Positions 48,301 through 60,938 of a stretch of DNA of 64,000 nt are shown here, piece after piece; positions within the stretch are counted from its first letter, which is position 1, and every line of letters starts with the position of its first letter. The position numbers were made by a program, and so were the translations under genes. Source of the DNA: Himantopus leucocephalus (Eukaryota; Chordata; Aves; Charadriiformes; Recurvirostridae); the NCBI GenBank assembly GCA_003993805.1, contig RSEF01000031.1, positions 18,544,855-18,608,854 of the forward strand, written 5' to 3'. Under the pieces are notes generated by a model. The model saw only the letters and a program-made list of their open reading frames with translations. It was not told the origin of the DNA and searched no databases.

Positions 48301-51300
48301 AGCAAATGTAAGTGAGGAGTCGAGAACAAATCTGCTTTCCAGCTTTTGTGAATATTGCATTTCTGGTGGAATCAAGTAGGAGAGCATGGGAAGGTTCCAT
48401 CAAACAGCTTTCTTGCTGAGAATACAAATTCAAGGCTATAGCTTGTTCATCTACAACCAAATAAACATTTCTGCAAATCCAGAAACTGCACAAATTCATA
48501 GAATAAATATTGTTCAGGAGATGTTCTGTGAGGAAGAAAAGATTTTGGACAACTTAACTTACAGACTCCACGATTTTAATATCAGATCCTCAGGTGTTTA
48601 AGAGTCTAACCTTAGCTATAGAAGATGAGTAATGGACAAGTAGCACCAATATGCTGAGAGTGCTAGAACTGTCCAGGTGACCTAAATTTTACAGGTCAGT
48701 AATGATAGTACTTACTAACATTTAAGACATCCTATCCACCTATGCCCATGCTATGCCAGCCACTCTTTCTATTAGTCCTTTGATACAGAAGCATCTATTG
48801 CAGTTTTGGTTTCCCATAGCCTGGAGAATGACTGAAGAAGGTCCTCTGTCTCTCTTTTCTAAATGGCAGAGTGTACACTGGGCCACTGAAGTTGCATGTT
48901 TGTATACATAAGGTTTTTTTCAGAAGCAACAATGGCCTGCTTGGGTTGTACAGTGGCTCATTACTTCCAAAAGGCTGTGTATGCCAGGCCTAAGCTTCCC
49001 TAGATATCCACTTTCTTGGTAAATGAAGCAATGAAGATTTGTGCATCATTACAGCTGCCCAGTGCATTGATAGTCAAAGTAACTTTCCTGTTTTGTAAGC
49101 TTTATGATATTACCTGCAGTTTCTTAGCTGTGTTTCTGGAATCGGCTAAACTCGGCACAGGTGAGAGTTGAAGCGTTGCATGGACGACTGACAAAGTCCA
49201 TAGCTTGTTCCTCTAGCTCCTTGCTGCTCAGCGGCTGCTGCTTTTGAAATGTGTGAGAGGTCTTAAAAATGTTCAGAAAAGGCAACTTGCATTCACCTTG
49301 ATACCTGATATTTGCTTGTGTACCAGCTGATACTTGCCCAAGCTAGACTGTGGCAATCCCACTGTGCTGTGAAAGTGGGATATTTACAGAGCTGTTACTT
49401 CCACGTACTTGCCCAGCGGAATGCAGAACATCTTTTGGCATGTGTGTGCCGAGTGTGCCTGGACACACCCGTATGTGAATGTGCTCTCAACTGAGTCTCT
49501 TTAGGCAGAATCAAATGCCTGAAAGCTTCAGAAAATTAATGCTTCAGGCTCGAGTTCGCTTACAAGTAATGCAAATATAATAATGGCCAATCTTCATGAG
49601 TTGTTTTGAAGTGCTTGAATGCTGGGGATGACTTAAAATGTTCTTATAATGAGAGAGAATCCCACTATGGTAGTTGTAAGAAGGGATAAGAAGGTTCTTC
49701 CCTTATAGACCTACAGTCTCAGTGTGCACAGAGCAAGATAACTACTTACTGATTACACATGCCACAATTTAAAAAATCAGGGTGAGAAGCTCTATCAAAA
49801 TGCAAAATATCATTATTGCTTTGAGGTTATGTAATTTACAACATTAAAAGCAAAGCATATTGGTTTTCTATGAGTCAGAAATTAATTTGTGTTTCAAATG
49901 AATCATTGCCCTCATGATGACGAAAGACATGGGTATTCCATTCTGTTTACAGATTTTTTTCGGCTTATTCTGTTTTCTTGGCCTTGAGGATAACAAGATT
50001 TTTACATCAGGAGTAACAGAAGATTATGTAGATAGAACAGAAGTTTTTAAAACAATTATAATTTATGTTAGTTCACCCTTTGATTCTCTTTTTGATACTC
50101 ATTCATATAATAACCACCTACATGAATAATTTGTAAAATCTTAGATGTGTACTGTACCTCTCTGTCACATGGACAGTATTTACCTGCATGTAGATATTTA
50201 TGCAAATATTCTCACACAGATAATTCTTTGAAATTTGACAAATCTGGATATAAATTTGGAATTTAATTTTGTGCTCAGGAACTTACACATCTTTTTATCT
50301 TATAAGTCTCTCTTTGCATTTTTTAATTCATTTGTCCTGTGCTACAGAAAAAGACTGACACGATGTGAGAAGCAGGGGTATTATACTAGCAGATGAAAGC
50401 AGATGTGAAAGTGATATGTTTCTTAACTTGATAAAATGTGTGTTCAGCCTTACTTTGGACAAGGCATCACTTTGTGTGCGTGCTTTCTTCATAGTAGTTG
50501 TCAATAGAAAGACTCCGGAAGTGAATATTGTAAGACATAGGGATGTTAATTTTATGGGAGCATGGTTAGACCTAAATACATTTTTGAAATTTTCAAAATT
50601 GTTTTCAACACTGTAAAACAGCTAAGCAGGCTTTCTTCTTGTTTTAGCTTTTACCTGTCATGCTATGCCTATTTTAGGAATGTCATTCATTAAAAAAATG
50701 ATACTTTCTGATTAAAAGGAGAAAAAAAAAGAAGTCCAGTCCAAAGACACCTGTCCAATGCTACGAAGAAGTTAGATCTTTAGCTGTTCCAAGGGCTTGA
50801 TGCACTTTTGCAAAAAAGAATGGGAGAAGAACAAACCCGGAAAAAAATCTTGTTTTGTGAGAAACACTGAGGCTTCGCTCTTTTCATCACGATTCCATCA
50901 CCCGGATTCAGAAGCCTACCACGGATGAATCAGTTCCTGGCAGAAGTTACAATAGCCTGGAGGATGCATTTATCTGAATTGGCTAAAGCTGTTCTTCTAG
51001 ACGAAGTTCCCAGATTGCTCACCTCCCTTCAGTCAGGAAGAGGTATTCACCCAAAACACCTCTTCCTGTCCTAGAATGCCCACTGTCTTCCTTGATTTAT
51101 GTTTCTGCGCAGTGAAGTCTGCATCAGGTGGCATGTGTATACACTGAAGCACATAGATGGATGGAATAGATCACCCTCTATTGCTAGGAACTCTAGTCTG
51201 AGCAAGACAGTTTGCCAGAAGCATGTCTATACTGAATTGATGAGGTATTTTGCTCTTATAGCTAAGAAATTCTCATTGAAGGCATCCTGAACTTGACCTA

Positions 51301-51617
51301 TTTGAAAAGAAATAGAAGCAGGATCCACTTTTCCAAAATAATTAACCTACACATATCCCTTCTGTGTAGCCTAAAAATAAACTGCTGTTACAGGGGTGCT
51401 GTAGTCTATAAGCCTGGGTGTATTACTCTCGTGCAGGTAAATCCAGGAAAGTTCCTGTAATACTCTGAGCATCATGTAAGCATTACACGCTACTGGGATC
51501 CCTCAGTATGGGAGGAACATTGTGAGGAACCCGCAGTTCTGGTCCACACACACGCCATGAGGTGTTCAGATCTGGACTGGGTACCCACTATACTTTGTAA
51601 GGCAGTGTGATCTCCTT
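42356..51617. other. Gene-free unique DNA
   Basis: About 9.3 kb of AT-rich sequence without recognised genes. The only compositional anomaly is a cluster of CpG sites near 45100-45320. An 18-bp duplication lies at 47516-47549. T- and A-runs near 43019-43030 and 43603 are simple homopolymers. Confidence 0.45.
47516..47549. repeat. 18-bp tandem duplication
   Basis: TGGTGGGCTGAGAG starts at 47516 and again at 47534, giving two near-identical adjacent units. Confidence 0.8.
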
Positions 51618-51639
51618 CCCTGGGGGCCACACCCCAGGG
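51618..51639. repeat. GC-rich hairpin
   Basis: CCCTGGGG (51618-51625) pairs exactly with CCCCAGGG (51632-51639) across a six-base loop. It lies just before the MIR-like element and could be part of its worn 5' region. Confidence 0.6.
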
Positions 51640-51645
51640 TGGTGG

Positions 51646-51770
51646 CCTGGGCAACTCTCTTTACTTCCCTGTTTTTTTCAGTTTCCTCTTGTGTGAAATA
51701 GGAATATTAACCCCCAGTTACCTTGTGGAATGTATTGACAGAGTGATGAAAAAATGCTATGTATTACTGT
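51646..51770 (+). mobile_element. MIR-like SINE fragment
   Basis: The order CCTGGGCAACTCTCTTTACT, then TTCAGTTTCCTCTTGTGTGA, AATAGGAATATTAACCCCC, TTACCTTGTGGAATGTATTG and AAAATGCTATGTATTA follows the core and 3' part of MIR SINEs. These are old tRNA-derived elements shared across amniotes and mobilised by L2. The 5' tRNA-like part is not recognisable. The match is from memory and fits over about 120 bases. Confidence 0.65.
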
Positions 51771-54700
51771 GTCTGATTGCTCTGAGGGCTGTGACTGTGT
51801 ATCAGAAGTGGAAACCTCATGGCATTTGCAAGTCATGAAGATTCATTCCATTGCACAACCACAAAACACGTAAGTACTAAAGCTACAGAAAAGTATTCTG
51901 GAAATCTGTATGTTCTCTTGCAAACATTTCATGGTCATTCACTATTAAAAGCAAATTGTTACAAAGTTTGCAAATTTTAACGTGGCAAATTATTTTGTTG
52001 AGCCTATTTAGGGAAGTCAAATTGATCACAAAGTAATGAGAAAAAGGTAAACCACCACCTAAGAATTTTTAGATGCCTACCCTGAAAAGCACACAAAATT
52101 GAAAGAAGTGAAACTAGACCTTAACAGAGAGATATATTACATTTGGTCTTGTACTGTGAGATACTGAGTATGCGTATTTCTGTTTCTTATAGAGGTTGGC
52201 TATTGCTTACTAGACTTGCATGGATTATTAATAGAAATGTGTGAATAGGGAGTATTTTCATCCAGTTACTGTAACTTAAATTATGTGAATTTTTTTTTAA
52301 ACTTTGTCTTATTACTTTTGTTTGGTTTAAAGCAGAGTTATATAACTCATTTTGAAAATACTTGTTATATTTCAACTACATTTATTAACCAAATTTGATC
52401 TGAATAATTTTAACAGTTTCAATACCTCCCCAACTACATGATTCATTAAACTTGCTGCCCATGAGAAAAACAAACTGAATCCAAAATTATCATCAAGCTT
52501 TGCTTATAGAGAATTGCTGTATATCAGCTTATTGTGCTGTGGTCTGGGATTTGCAGAATATTTATGACTTACTGCACCAAAACTCTAGTTTTACGGTAGG
52601 ATATATATCAGGAGGAAGACGATAGAGACCTACATGACAGACGGGGAAAGGGATGTCGCAAGACACTTTTGTACTAATACAATAACGAGGGTTTTTTTAA
52701 ACAGCATTTGCTAGTACAAAAATATAGTTGCCCTGTTCGTCACTGCTGTGTGCTCATAAGAATCTCTTTTAGTTTCTATGCAGTTTCTACATGGTTCAAA
52801 TCCAACTAAAAAGTTGAGGAATACAATAAAATAATGTCTCTAAGAGCGCTACTACATGACACAGCGTCTGGCAAGCTCTTCTCATCATGCTGAGGTAGAG
52901 ACTTATCATCGTAATTCTCATTATGCCACATCTTACCCTCACTGTTGACGGAAACTTTTGCATAGATGAGAATGAGGACAGCGTGGGCCTTAAAGTGGTC
53001 CTTTTGAGGGAAGGAACAAGGGTTTGTCATCACTGTAACATTTAGCCTCCAATATGAAAGGAATAGCAACTAAGGGACTTTAATCTCAACCCTGCCACAT
53101 TTGATTTTATTCATGCAGAAAACTGAGCAGACTCATCAGACCAAATGCTCAGTAGTGATGCAGCTGCTTTCTGCCAGTGGGACATCTGAGTATCAAAGAG
53201 CTGCCACAGGGGCGCGTGCCACAGATCTTCCTTTGTTGGAGAGAAAAATGACTGTAATAGGAAATGGCAGATCTGTGCCAGGACTGCACTTTAGCTTCAC
53301 ACAACCATGCAAGACTGGTGGAAAAATAAGAAGTGCTTGCCACAACACGGAGGCAATGTTTTTGCACAGGGCAGGAGAATGCACTAAACATGTTCGTTCT
53401 CTGCTTTGTAATTTTTAAGCAACTCCAAGGTCTGCAGTTGGACATGCTTGAAACAAGTAATAGAATGACTTATTCTTTTGGCTAGGGAGGTTTTTCTGTG
53501 TGTTTATTTCCTTTGTGGGTAAATCAAAGAAGGTTTTGTCTTACCCCAATTTCCAAAGACAGTTTTAGCAAAGACAGGAAGAGAAAAACCAGTCCCAGGA
53601 AACCGGATTCCTCCCAGGAAAAAAAAAAAAAGTTTTTTCAACTTGCCACTTTCCTATCTCTCTATGTAGTGATGCTTGTAATTGTGTTAGCATCATGTCA
53701 GAACATGTCAGAACAGTTCTTTTTGTGAGTCTGCATTTTATGAGCTCAGAGGCAAAACTACCGAGCTGTTCCCATACTATTCCCATGCTATTATGAAGCT
53801 TTGTTCTGCATTAACAAGAGTACAACTGATATAAAGTGTATTTCAAAGGATCTTAGCTGCACAAGTTGTTCTTCTGTCTAAGTATCTTATAGCACTGTGT
53901 ACTATGTGATAGACTTTATTGCAGATGTTTATGCGCTATGAGAGTGTAGTAACAGCAGAGAGGGGTATGTTGTTGAAATGATAGTCACATAGCACAGGAC
54001 ATTTAAGCAACTGCAAAACCATGTAGCCTTATCCTGCTCTTACACTGTAAAATATTTCTGATTTACAAAGTATTAAAGTCATGCTAAGGATGAAAATATT
54101 CTGAGTTAAAGCTGTCTACCTATTTTAGGATTCTGGATTACCAACAGTATGGAGATATATAAGTACATAGGTATATTTGGGCTAATTAAGAACTGGTTTT
54201 CAGCTGTAAATGGTCATTTACGGTTGTCTGAAAGCAGTTGTGTGAGTTGTCATCATTGTTGAAAATGTAATTATTTTTTTTCCACAAACAAATGTGAAGT
54301 GTTTTTACTTAATAAAGCATAAAGCAAAGCCCATGAAATAAGCCATATGAAGAAAAATTAAAAATTGGCTTGTATAATTGCTTTAGCATTATTCCAAAGA
54401 GTAGTTGTCAGTCTAAGATGTTTTCAACAGCAAATTTTCCAAACTTACTACGTAATTGTCACCAAAGCTGCCAACCAGAGCTGCTGAAATTTGTGCTGCC
54501 CTCCTCCCACAACCAGTGGTTGCACAGCTGAGATGTGTTCTGTATATATACCTTCTTGTTTGCACTTAGAAGTGTTAGTCCAGCCACAGAGGTGCTAATT
54601 AAAGTTTATTTCACAGTAGGTACAATGTGAGATGGTCAGTTTACTTCAAATAATAACATTTTTACTTTTTCCACTGAATTGTATGTTGGAAAATGACATC

Positions 54701-57700
54701 TGCATATACAACACTACAATGTTCAGTGTGATTGCGAATGGTTTGTTTTACCAGTTGCAATCTGAATTCCAATGGGATTGTGTAAGGCTCTTGGCAGTAT
54801 TTACTGCCTTATCATGTGTAAGCAGACCAACAACATAGTAATTAGGAAAAAAAATGCGGAAGTTCCTTCCAGATAAACCCTATGTCTTATCAAACCTTTG
54901 AGGTTTTACTCATCATTCTGCTTTTCAGCCCTCCCCTTAGCTCTCGAGTATCTGAGTTCAGCTTTGAAAAGTCATTCATTAGCTCAGTCAATATCTAAGG
55001 GCTGGACTTACCAGGACAAAGTAGACACTGACTATGGGAAATACTGGTTTTCAAGTAGCAGCCAGCTCCGTGGAACAGCTAAAGTAGTTATTGTCCTACA
55101 TGGCCACTACCTGTCCCAGAGGCTAATGCCCTCCTACTAGACATGGACATTTAAGTGTACAAACATGCACAGTTAAAAAGTTGGCAAATTTTGAATTTCA
55201 GTTCACATTACACACCACAGTTACACAGAGAATCACGGTGTTGCATGTAGAAGTATGTCCCATTCATTCCCCTTATCAGGAATGAGGCATGATAGGTGCT
55301 GAGGGGAGGGTCATAATCCTTCCAGACATCTGACTTTCATCTGTTGCTGCGTGTCAATCAGTATCTAGTTTTTTTACAGCACCTTCCTGCCAAGTATTTA
55401 ATGGAATTTACAAAGTCCAAGTGGGTTCTTTGGCTTATTATGAAACATATAGAGCAAGTTAGGACATGTCTACCTGGGGTGCAATGAAACGCAGTGCAGC
55501 AATTTCCTGACCTGGTAAGTGGCATGGCCTTGCTGCCTAGGATCTAGCAGCAATATCACAGGATTTGTGTGATGCTGTGCCAAAGTTAACTGGCCCTGTG
55601 TGCATACAGCCCTTGTGGTGTCTCTGTAGGGTATTCCTTAACAGTACTGTGTTAACAGAGCTGATGATATTATGGGTGCATCTATCTGAAGGCTACTGCT
55701 ATGGCCTTAGGTGCTCAGGAATGGGGTCCGCAAAAGGCAGACCTCTGACAGGGAAGCCACCCTGTTTACCTGTGGGTGAAAAGCTGAGGAGAGGGATGTG
55801 TCTCATAGACCAAATGCTGGGACTTTGGTATCCCAGGTGGTGTGCAAGGGACTGGTTCCATCTGTTCAATATTCACAACTACAAGCTTGTACGTGAAGTA
55901 TGACCACCAACTCTCTTTCTAAAAGATTACGCAATGGTAAAGGAATCATGTTTCCTTTTCAAACCATCACGGTCAATAATGGTGGGTTCTAGTTCCTGTT
56001 CTACTGCATACTTAGCATAAAACAGGAAGTTCTTTAATAAAAAAGATTCTGGGAACCAGTCTTTTCTGTTATTGGGCTTCCAATGCCATGCTTACACTTA
56101 CACTTTCTCTGCCTCTGCTGTCATTTTTCCACAAAAAATTGACAAATGCTCCAGGAAGAAATGGGAAGTACTCATTCCAGAGTACCTTACTGCCTAGCAG
56201 CTAGGGCAGTCTCTTTAAGGAGGTTACAAAGGAATTGAATACTAATTGCCATAGCGAGGGCTCTAACCATTCAGATACTAGATAGAAAAGAAACAAGACC
56301 GTGATTTGCGTAGAGCTCTGTCTCTTCCACATGCTAAGATGACACCTACTAGGTGAAGCCTGGAGGCAAGACAAGAAGAGCAGCTAGCTTGTGAATCCTG
56401 GTAAAGCTTAAGTTTGGATTAGTTGCTGAACTGCCCCAAACCATCAAGGCTGAAACACTTCTAAGCAGAGACAGAAGGACAGCGTTAGGCACATAAAGAG
56501 CTTTACAGTTAAAAAGTACAGTGATTAAGGACTTTCTGTATGTCCAGGGCTAGCTGGCAGCTGAGAGAAGTGTAGTCTTTGTTGCAGGAAAAGCTATGTC
56601 CACAGAGGTGAAGATTGAGGTCAAGGGCAATTGGAGTGATTGGCTGAGAAGAGCTGGGGACTTCTTGGACCTGGCAGAAGACAACTTTGAGCAATTTGGA
56701 TCTGGCAAATAAAAGACAGAGTTTAAAGCCAATTCATTCTTAAACAAACTTAAGCACATTTCTGATCAAAACTTTTCTAGGCAAGCTGATCCCTATGTGA
56801 GGGTCTAGAGAGAAATTAAGGTGTTATGAATAACTGGGCAGAAATGAGGGTTAGGTATGACATTTTGGGTTATCTTTTAATTTAATAACAGGCATTTATC
56901 TTTCTCTCTTGTCCCATCTTCCTCATTTCCCCAAAGAATAGTGCCTTGACAATGAGCGATAACACAGGAAACCTAATTTTCTATTCTGATAACACAATCA
57001 GTTTAGGATTCTTGATTAAAGTTTAGCCATTCAGAGGGGTGCAGAGCATGAATCATTTAAAGATGCCATAACAATGCTGTTTTTATTTAGATATTTTAAT
57101 TAGGTTATTCAATCTGTTGTTTTCTAGTAAAGGTCTAATTTACATTCACTTGTGAATTCAAACAAAAGACTTATGTGCTACAAGAATAAGGCATTTACAG
57201 AAGGACCTGATGGTTTAATCTTGTCCCGCTTATTTGGAGTTACTGTGTTGGGTATCTCACTGCCCACTGCCCCAGCTAAGATGCAATGAACACTTCTAAT
57301 TGCTCAGGTAGAAGTGGCTACTGACTCACCAGTGAAAGGTGGTGGTAGAGTCTGCCTTGCACTCTACAGCTGCTTGGGTCAGTAACTTCCTCACATTCAA
57401 TGTGATTTTTGAACAATGTTGACTTCGTACCTTCTGTTCCAGGTCTACACAAAGATATTTCTGCATGTATATTTATGTAAAGTCTTGGGGTTTTGTTGGG
57501 TTTTTTTTGAATTGTGCCCAGAACTGAGGGAATATGTTATATCTGTGTGCCTTAACTAGCCAGGCCAGGTTACTTAATCTCACCTGTAGTCCTGCAGGGA
57601 AACTGGGGTCATTGGAAGGTGAGGGATAGCACATGTATGGGCTAAAGCCCATGGACATTACCTGCTTCTAGGAAAGGAAAACCAAGTAGATGTTCAAGTC

Positions 57701-58998
57701 AAGGCTTTTCTGATGATTCCCTCTGTGCAATGGACCTGAACACTGCTTAGTGAGAACAGGGCACCTGACAGCCATTCTGTTCTTGGGCACCTGTGCCCAG
57801 TTGTTGGAGGTACCCCCTGGGATATTAAAAAACCCTGAGTCAAACCAAGCCCAATTCCATCCCATCACCTCTAGGTATCAATAGCTATTGAAGTATCAAA
57901 GCAAAATTATATTTTAAAATTAACCCCTCCTCCCAAGACTTACATTCAGTATCTTTTGTCATTTGTCTTTTATAAGAGCCTGTTTACTTCAATGAAGCCG
58001 AGACAGAGAATCGCGTGAGTCAGTAAAGCAAGTTCTGCCTTGGAGCAGAACTATTTTGTCAGTGTTTGTAGTATCTTACTAAAGTTGTAACTGTGGATTT
58101 AGCTCAGTGAGTTCTTAGCAAGACCTGTAGCTAGAATGTCCCACATGTAAAAAAGAATTACACAATATTTTTCCAGGAAAGAGTGTTTTCTTTGGTTAGC
58201 CTAATCCTCCATAATCTCTCAAACAAACAAAAATATTGTTTTTTCTGTTCTTGTGCAGAGTGGTCAGCAGTTATTGACAAGCAGCAATTTTCTATCAGGC
58301 CTTGGTGTATGTATGCTCTCTCATCCTGAAGAGCAGAACATATACACAAGACATCCCCAGACCTACTTTGTGCATTTTGTCCATTTCTCTTTCCCCCCAA
58401 CATGCGTGATGTCCATCTCATTTTGCTGCTGTAATCTGTCATTTCCAGCATTCTTCCTGCTTTATTCATGATCACTGCTTCTTTCATCTAGTCTTATTGT
58501 CATGCTTCATTTAACTTATTCAGCAGTTAAAATTCTGATTATTGCATTATCCATGTTGTTCTGTGATATGAAGGTAGTTCAGCTTTGTCTGCCGCAGCTT
58601 GGGGCTGATGTAGATGTCAGCTCAATGACCCTATATTGGCTGGAATAGCCCTTTTCATTGTTATGTAGAAGACTAACTTGTAGTGAGCAATTTCATTATC
58701 CTAATTTTTCTCTTAATTTTTAATATTCCAATTAATGTTTTTAATTTTGAATAGAACATATCATTCACATATGTACATAACAGAATATTGTATTTCAAAA
58801 GACATACTAAGATGTAATATTTATAGAATATTTGTGCTAAGAAAATGCTGAATAAATGTGCATTCCAATTCTTCCAAATTCTTAAATACAGCCCTTTAAG
58901 AGTGCATATAGTCTTGCTCACTTTTTGACGTTGCTTTTGTTCACCATGCTTTTGGTGTCTGTGCTTTAGAAAGTAAACTCTGATTATCTTTAAAAGGA
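51771..58998. other. Gene-free unique DNA
   Basis: About 7.2 kb of AT-rich sequence with an A-run at 53619-53631. No recognised repeat family, RNA gene or exon. Confidence 0.45.
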
Positions 58999-59132
58999 GA
59001 GAAAGAAAGAAAGAAAGAAAGAAAGAAGGAAGGAAGGAAGGAAGGAAGGAAGGAAGGAAGGAAGGAAGGAAGGAAGGAAGGAAGGAAGGAAGGAAGGAAG
59101 GAAGGAAGAAGAAAAAGAGAAAGTAAGAAAGA
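58999..59132. repeat. Long GAAA/GGAA tetranucleotide microsatellite
   Basis: About six GAAA units (59001-59025) change into a nearly pure GGAA array of about 21 units (59025-59109), then a worn GAAA-like tail to 59132. All bases on the plus strand are purines over more than 100 bp, so triplex (H-DNA) formation is possible. GGAA is also the ETS-factor core. The pure long array suggests high length variability. Confidence 0.97.
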
Positions 59133-60210
59133 ATGCCTTTTATTTATATTTTTGAATGTTTATAAACTCTTGAGAATTCCGGTACCATGTATGGACCACT
59201 TGCAGCAATAAAAAGTCCTCTTCTACTCTCCTTCAATTTTCTAATCACCCCTGCCCCCTCTGCGCTTTCTGTGGTTGAACCACAGAAGTTTTGTCTATTA
59301 AAGCCTGCCTCATTGTGCCCTCTTACGTTTTTGTTCCCATTAGAGAGATCCTGGCTGCAAAGACACTGAGATAAGAAACTATATTTTCCTAATATCTGAA
59401 ATAATCCAGAAACCGAATAGTTGTTCTTGATTTTGCCGTATACTTTGTGTAAAGTGTTAGAACAGACACCCAGTTCCCATTTCTGTATTAGTGCTATGAA
59501 GATTCACTGAGGTGAGGTGTATTGGAACGCAGGGAACTGTGGCCCAGCTGAAAATATCAGCTGTAAAATGAAGCAGGGGCACTGTACTTTGAATGAAAAA
59601 ATGCTTTGCTACTTCTTGTTTCTTAAAAATAAGAAATCAATAGAAGGAAGTAAAAGAGAGTTTTGGTGAGAAGACTGTTCCTATCAATGCTGTAAGGAAG
59701 CCTGAGGCATACTGATGATGTCTTTGTACTTTTGTGATGCATTGTGAAAATGAGTATTATTCTAGTAGCAAAACTTGGTTAAAGCATAGAGTGCAGTGAG
59801 GATGGTGCATATATGCCCGTTTCTGGAAATGCCTGTGTCTATTTGGTCACATGAAATTACTCGCAGAAGTAAGGATTGGTACCTATACTGTTGTAGGTCT
59901 GGAAAATATTAGATCTAGATCAGCAGTCAGATACTAGCTCTTTTCTGGAGGCACTAAAAAGATGACAGTATAATTTTTTCTGATATATCTATCTGATCCC
60001 TCTGAACACCTTCTGTCTGATGTTTTTGCTCTAGTTTTTTCAGGTTCCTGTGTTGGATGTACTAATCAAACTCTGCTATTGTAAGAATAGTCTATAAAAC
60101 AAAGTTTTTTAAATGTTTTTCCTTTCCCTCCACCCTAACACTGTCATAAAAGCATTTCACTCGAAGGTGAAGGGAACAACTACCATGGTCAAGTAGTTTG
60201 GAAGAAAACC

Positions 60211-60267
60211 CACAGCTTAAGCTGTGCAGCTGATATGATCATTTAGCTTATGTGATCTTTTAGCTTA
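60211..60267. repeat. 16-bp perfect palindrome followed by a 17-bp tandem repeat
   Basis: CACAGCTTAAGCTGTG (60211-60226) is its own reverse complement. A few bases later two 17-base units share TGATC and TTTAGCTTA (60234-60250 and 60251-60267). Confidence 0.75.
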
Positions 60268-60878
60268 TATTAAAAACACAGTTAAAATTTCAGAGGTTAA
60301 TGTTTGGAGGAAGAAAATTAATCATGTCTGGTTAATGTTTGTGTTTGTAATTTAGTTTATGAAGCCCAGAAGTGGATTTAGCAGCACCCACTTGAGGATC
60401 CAGAGTGTTTCACGAGGAAACTCTGCTTCTTTCTCATCTTGCTCTGGCATTCCCATAGGACTTTGCTTGTAAAACCATTCCTTCATTCTCAGGGGGACTT
60501 GCTCCTCTCCTGACTATTACCTCTTGTGGTTATGGTCATCTGCCAGCTTGCACTGTGGGCAGAACCTGCTTGCAACTGTCTGTGCTTAGCTGTGCAGACA
60601 ACTCCAAAGGCAGACAGGCGTTGCTAGTAGCATGCAAGGCACAGTGGCCTGAGGATAGCTAGCTCTCCCACTTCAGACATAACTGAATATTTCCTGTCAA
60701 TTGCTTGCTTTGCGGTTCCCTCTCCTTTCCCCACTTCTGAGGTCCTTCAAGGGTGCTGCACCTTCAGTTTGCCTGCTGGAGTTCAGAGACAATGGGTCTG
60801 AGAGTGAAATGTTTAAACAGAACTCGGACTTGACTTGTGACAAGTGGTGGGTTGTGGGAAATGCTCATTTTCTCTAGC

Positions 60879-60938
60879 ACTGTCTCTGTTTTCTTCGTCT
60901 CTGCTTTCACTGTCTCTGTCCTCTTTATCTCTCCTTTA
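60879..60938. repeat. Pyrimidine-rich 30-bp tandem duplication
   Basis: ACTGTCTCTGT starts at 60879 and 60909. The two 30-base units are similar throughout and rich in T and C. The repeated peptide seen in a minus-strand frame follows from this and does not show a gene. Confidence 0.75.

Noticed and set aside
52793..52803. GGTTCAAATCC, resembling a tRNA B-box
   Set aside because: No A-box upstream and no acceptor-stem pairing.
58094..58111. TTTAGCTCAGTGAG, resembling a tRNA A-box
   Set aside because: No B-box at a suitable distance and no cloverleaf can be drawn.
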